The notes below the pieces were generated by a model. It ran no database searches, was not told the origin of the DNA, and worked only from the letters and a program-made list of their open reading frames with translations. From Bacteroidia bacterium (GTDB taxonomy: Bacteria > Bacteroidota > Bacteroidia > Flavobacteriales > Flavobacteriaceae): DNA of 7,644 nt. Within the stretch, counting starts at the first letter, position 1, and the number at the start of each line of letters is the position of its first letter. Below, piece after piece: positions 5,314 to 7,644 of the stretch. The stretch spans positions 1-7,644 of the forward strand of contig JAUIJW010000112.1 of the NCBI GenBank assembly GCA_030431085.1. Direction: 5' to 3'. The position numbers were made by a program, and so were the translations under genes.

Positions 5314-6615
5314 ATGAAGAAACTAGCATTGCACTGGCAAATTTTAATTGGAATGGCCCTGGGCGTGGTATTTGGAGTGATTATGGCAAGCTTTGAACAA
5401 GGAAAAGATTTGGTGCAAGATTGGGTAAAACCCTTTGGAACAATGTTTATTAATGCTTTAAAATTAATTGCTGTCCCTTTAATTTTAGGTTCGTTAATCA
5501 AAGGAGTTTCTGATTTAAAAGACATTTCAAAACTTTCTAAAATGGGCGGTAAAACCATACTAACCTATGTGGTTACAACTGTTGTTGCTGTTACAATTGG
5601 TTTAGTCTTTGTAAATTTAATAAATCCCGGTAATTCAATTACAGAAAGTACAAGACAAGATTTAGTAAGTAATTATACAGAAAGTACTCAAAAGTATAAA
5701 GATGAAGCCATAAAACAGCAGGACAAAGGCCCGCTACAAGCATTAGAAGATTTAATACCAGATAATATTATCGGGGCTTCTAGTGAAAACAAAAATATGC
5801 TTCAGGTTATCTTTTTCGCCATCTTTTTTGGTATTGGATTGATATTAATTCCTGAAGAAAAATCAAAAGTAGTGAAAGATTTTTTCGATGGCTTTAATGA
5901 CGTGATACTTAAAATGATAGATTTGATTATGTTGGCGGCGCCTATTGGGGTGTTTGCTTTACTGGCAGCCTTAGTGGTTGAATCTCCTAGCGTAGATTTA
6001 TTTAAAGCATTAAGTTGGTACGCCTTAACCGTAGTTCTTGGCTTATCTTCTATGATTGCTTTTTATATACTTATGGTTTATATTATTACAAGAAAGAAAC
6101 CTACTTTTTTCTTAAGAGGAATTTCTCCGGCTCAGCTTTTGGCATTTTCAACAAGCTCAAGTGCTGCAACCTTACCCGTAACAATGGAGCGCGTTAATGA
6201 ACATTTAGGCGTAGAAAAAGAAGTTGCAAGTTTTGTGCTACCAGTTGGAGCAACCGTAAATATGGATGGTACAAGTTTGTATCAAGCTGTGGCGGCAGTG
6301 TTTATTGCTCAGGCATTCGGCATGGATTTAACCTTAGGGACGCAGCTTGGAATAATTGTAACAGCAACCTTGGCTAGTATTGGTTCTGCTGCAGTGCCAG
6401 GTGCTGGTATGGTTATGCTGGTTATTGTTTTAGCACAAGCAGGAATACCAGAGGCGGGATTGGCTTTGATTTTTGCAGTAGATAGGCCTCTAGATATGTG
6501 TAGAACCATTGTTAACGTAACTGGAGATGCAGCTGTGTCTATGGTAATTGCAAAATCTGAAAGGAAATTGGGAGAACCAGAAGTTATGAATTGGGATGAT
6601 AATTACAAACATTAA
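5314..6615 (+). CDS. Dicarboxylate/amino acid:cation symporter (DAACS, glutamate-transporter family)
   Basis: An inner-membrane secondary transporter that couples uptake of acidic amino acids (glutamate, aspartate) or C4-dicarboxylates to sodium or proton entry. The 433-residue product shows the eight-helix, two-hairpin family pattern. Key sites are HP1 with SSSAATLP (281-288), TM7 with NMDGT (316-320), HP2 with GSAAVPGAG (357-365), and TM8 with DRPLDMCRT (390-398) and NVTGD (401-405). Against archaeal GltPh, Asp390, Asp394, Arg397, Thr398, Asn401 and Asp405 are all present; Arg at 397 argues for an acidic substrate rather than a neutral one, and NMDGT with NVTGD argues for sodium sites. The arginine found in HP1 of GltPh is Ser281 here, and TM8 position 395 is Met. 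A hydrophilic loop at about 105-160 contains a small internal repeat. It is followed by the nuclease gene after 6 bp, so one operon is likely. I cannot choose between glutamate/aspartate and dicarboxylate specificity with certainty. Confidence 0.92.
   Translation: MKKLALHWQILIGMALGVVFGVIMASFEQGKDLVQDWVKPFGTMFINALKLIAVPLILGSLIKGVSDLKDISKLSKMGGKTILTYVVTTVVAVTIGLVFVNLINPGNSITESTRQDLVSNYTESTQKYKDEAIKQQDKGPLQALEDLIPDNIIGASSENKNMLQVIFFAIFFGIGLILIPEEKSKVVKDFFDGFNDVILKMIDLIMLAAPIGVFALLAALVVESPSVDLFKALSWYALTVVLGLSSMIAFYILMVYIITRKKPTFFLRGISPAQLLAFSTSSSAATLPVTMERVNEHLGVEKEVASFVLPVGATVNMDGTSLYQAVAAVFIAQAFGMDLTLGTQLGIIVTATLASIGSAAVPGAGMVMLVIVLAQAGIPEAGLALIFAVDRPLDMCRTIVNVTGDAAVSMVIAKSERKLGEPEVMNWDDNYKH
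5641..5687 (+). repeat. Short direct repeat inside the symporter gene
   Basis: The 11-mer acagaaagtac occurs at 5641-5651 and again at 5677-5687, offset by 36 bp (12 codons, in frame). In protein it gives ITEST and YTEST in the hydrophilic loop between membrane segments. Beyond the 11-mer the two 36-bp units are only weakly alike, so this may be an old in-frame duplication or chance. Confidence 0.35.
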
Positions 6616-6621
6616 AAAGTT

Positions 6622-7413
6622 ATGAAAAATAATATTATTGTTTTACTTTTAATAGCCACAGTACATTGTTTCGCTAATTATAATTGTACTTCAAAAATAG
6701 AATGGGGTCCTACCGGGCATCGTGCTGTAGGTGAAATAGCAGAACAGTACCTCACCAAAAAAGCGCACAAAAAAATACAAAACCTTTTAGATGGACAATC
6801 TTTGGCTTTAGTTTCAACTTATGGGGATGAAATTAAATCCGATGATCGATATAAAAAGTTTAGTGCTTGGCATTATGTAAACTTTCCTTTTGATAGTAAA
6901 TACGAAAATTCTGAAAAAAATCCACAAGGTGATATTATTCAAGGTATTGCCCACTGTATAAAAGTATTAGAGGATGAAAATTCTAGTGTAGAAGATCAAG
7001 TATTTTATTTAAAGTTTTTAGTACATCTAATGGGCGATTTACATCAACCTTTACATGTTGGTAAAGCAGAAGATAAAGGAGGTAATGATTTCCAAGTAAG
7101 GTGGCATAATAAGGGCTCTAATTTACATCGTGTTTGGGATTCGGATATGATAAACTCTTGGGGGATGAGTTATACAGAATTGGCAATTAATTCGCCTAGA
7201 TTGAGTAAAGATGACCTTAAATTGATTAATCGTGGTAATGTGCTAGATTGGACTTATGAGTCTCAAAAATTAGCTAAGGAAGTTTATCAATCAGCTAAAA
7301 TAGGTGAGAAGTTAGGATATAGGTACTCATATCAATATGTAGGTGTTGTACGAATACAGTTACAAAAAGCGGGAATTAGGTTGGCCAAAGTTTTAAATAA
7401 TATTTATGGCTAA
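6622..7413 (+). CDS. Secreted S1/P1-type zinc-dependent nuclease
   Basis: A member of the S1/P1 nuclease family, three-zinc enzymes that cut single-stranded DNA and RNA and remove 3'-phosphates. The 263-residue protein has a hydrophobic export signal (about 5-18) and a helical nuclease domain of normal family length. All nine zinc ligands of P1 nuclease can be placed: Trp28 and His33 in EWGPTGH, Asp69 in TYGDE, His84 in FSAWHYVNF, His135, Asp139 and His145 in VHLMGDLHQPLH, and His169 and Asp173 in NLHRVWD. The C-terminal GIRLAKVLNNIYG matches the family end. In P1 the zinc-binding Trp is the mature N-terminus; here about ten residues (NYNCTSKIE and neighbours) separate it from the likely signal-peptide end. 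The ATG 6622 is 6 bp after the symporter stop, so co-transcription is likely. A role in scavenging phosphate and nucleosides outside the cell is inferred. The stop codon overlaps that of the convergent DUF1801 gene. Confidence 0.92.
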   Translation: MKNNIIVLLLIATVHCFANYNCTSKIEWGPTGHRAVGEIAEQYLTKKAHKKIQNLLDGQSLALVSTYGDEIKSDDRYKKFSAWHYVNFPFDSKYENSEKNPQGDIIQGIAHCIKVLEDENSSVEDQVFYLKFLVHLMGDLHQPLHVGKAEDKGGNDFQVRWHNKGSNLHRVWDSDMINSWGMSYTELAINSPRLSKDDLKLINRGNVLDWTYESQKLAKEVYQSAKIGEKLGYRYSYQYVGVVRIQLQKAGIRLAKVLNNIYG

Positions 7414-7644
7414 TGATATTTTGCCTTAGTTTTTTCAACAGAAAGCTGTATCATTTCTTTTAAAATATCAAGGTTTATATCGGCTAGTTTTTTAAAATAA
7501 AGACAAGATTTACTCCATTTACATTTGCCAAGTTTTTTAAGAGGCTCTTCAAAATCATTAAACCCTACCATAAAATAAATAGTCATGTTTTGTTTTCTTG
7601 GTGAAAATCCTGTTAAAAACATATCGCCTTCTCTGCCGCTTGCA
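7410..7644 (-). CDS. DUF1801 domain protein, partial, N-terminus outside the window
   Basis: The minus-strand frame is open from the right window edge to TAG at 7412-7410, giving 77 complete C-terminal residues. The first in-window Met (7622) is not the start: in-frame residues before it read ASGREGD and belong to the same conserved block, continuing into MFLTGFSPRKQN. Further family features are the beta strand MTIYFMVGF, the segment EEPLKKLGKCKWSKSCLYFKKL (about residues 31-52 of the visible part) and ADINLDILKEMI. These match the C-terminal half of DUF1801 (YdhG-like, cytosolic, about 120-140 residues), a small alpha/beta family with no firmly established function. It is convergent with the S1/P1 nuclease gene and shares stop-codon bases with it. 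Confidence 0.82.
   Translation of the reverse strand, partial: ASGREGDMFLTGFSPRKQNMTIYFMVGFNDFEEPLKKLGKCKWSKSCLYFKKLADINLDILKEMIQLSVEKTKAKYH

Noticed and set aside
5268..5558. Minus-strand open frame at the symporter 5' end
   Set aside because: It covers the symporter start region and has no support; the symporter frame is a full-length family match.
7620..7622. ATG as start of the DUF1801 protein
   Set aside because: The in-frame sequence upstream (ASGREGD) fits the conserved family block, so the real start is outside the window.
1..7644. Defence system, CRISPR array, prophage, insertion sequence or biosynthetic cluster
   Set aside because: No repeat arrays, transposase, integrase, toxin-antitoxin pair, tRNA or effector domains are seen; every long frame is a housekeeping, transport, secreted-enzyme or small conserved-type protein.

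Overview
The window looks like ordinary chromosomal DNA from a marine-type member of Bacteroidota, most likely family Flavobacteriaceae. The reasons are AT-rich DNA, A-rich stretches rather than Shine-Dalgarno sequences before start codons, two exact copies of the flavobacterial -7 promoter box TAnnTTTG (both TATTTTTG), and protein families typical of the group (secreted M28 peptidase, lipoprotein MsrA, DUF937, S1/P1 nuclease, small flavobacterial membrane proteins). Genus and species cannot be told from the sequence.

Layout, left to right. Positions 1-775 (minus) hold most of prfB (release factor 2), cut by the left edge just after its GGQ motif. It starts 30 bp from a rightward block: ltaE-like threonine aldolase (806-1831), a secreted M28 zinc peptidase with a C-terminal FN3-like domain (1881-3248), a lipoprotein form of MsrA (3298-3936), and an 87-residue membrane protein (3941-4204). 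This block meets a leftward pair head-on: a two-helix membrane protein (4201-4509, DUF6787-like) and, upstream of it, a DUF937 protein (4602-5234). A second rightward block starts divergently at 5314: a glutamate/dicarboxylate-type sodium or proton symporter (5314-6615), followed after 6 bp by a secreted S1/P1-type zinc nuclease (6622-7413). The right edge (7410-7644, minus) holds the C-terminal part of a DUF1801 protein.

How they fit together: prfB and ltaE are housekeeping or amino-acid metabolism genes. The M28 peptidase, the symporter and the S1/P1 nuclease are plausible parts of a scavenging lifestyle in which extracellular protein and nucleic acid are degraded and acidic amino acids or dicarboxylates are imported. 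MsrA on the cell envelope would repair oxidised methionine in exported proteins. These functional links are inference from gene order and family knowledge.

Genes are packed tightly. Both convergent pairs overlap at their stop codons, and the only clear terminator-like hairpin (4531-4585) is symmetric, with T-runs on both sides. I found no RNA gene, mobile element, CRISPR array or phage signal, no gene-free stretch above 100 bp, and no convincing new multi-gene system. The points most worth a second look are a His-to-Asp change at the first metal-ligand position of the M28 peptidase, competing starts that would change MsrA localisation, an RF2 gene without the autoregulatory frameshift and with a near-leaderless promoter, and the shared stop codons.
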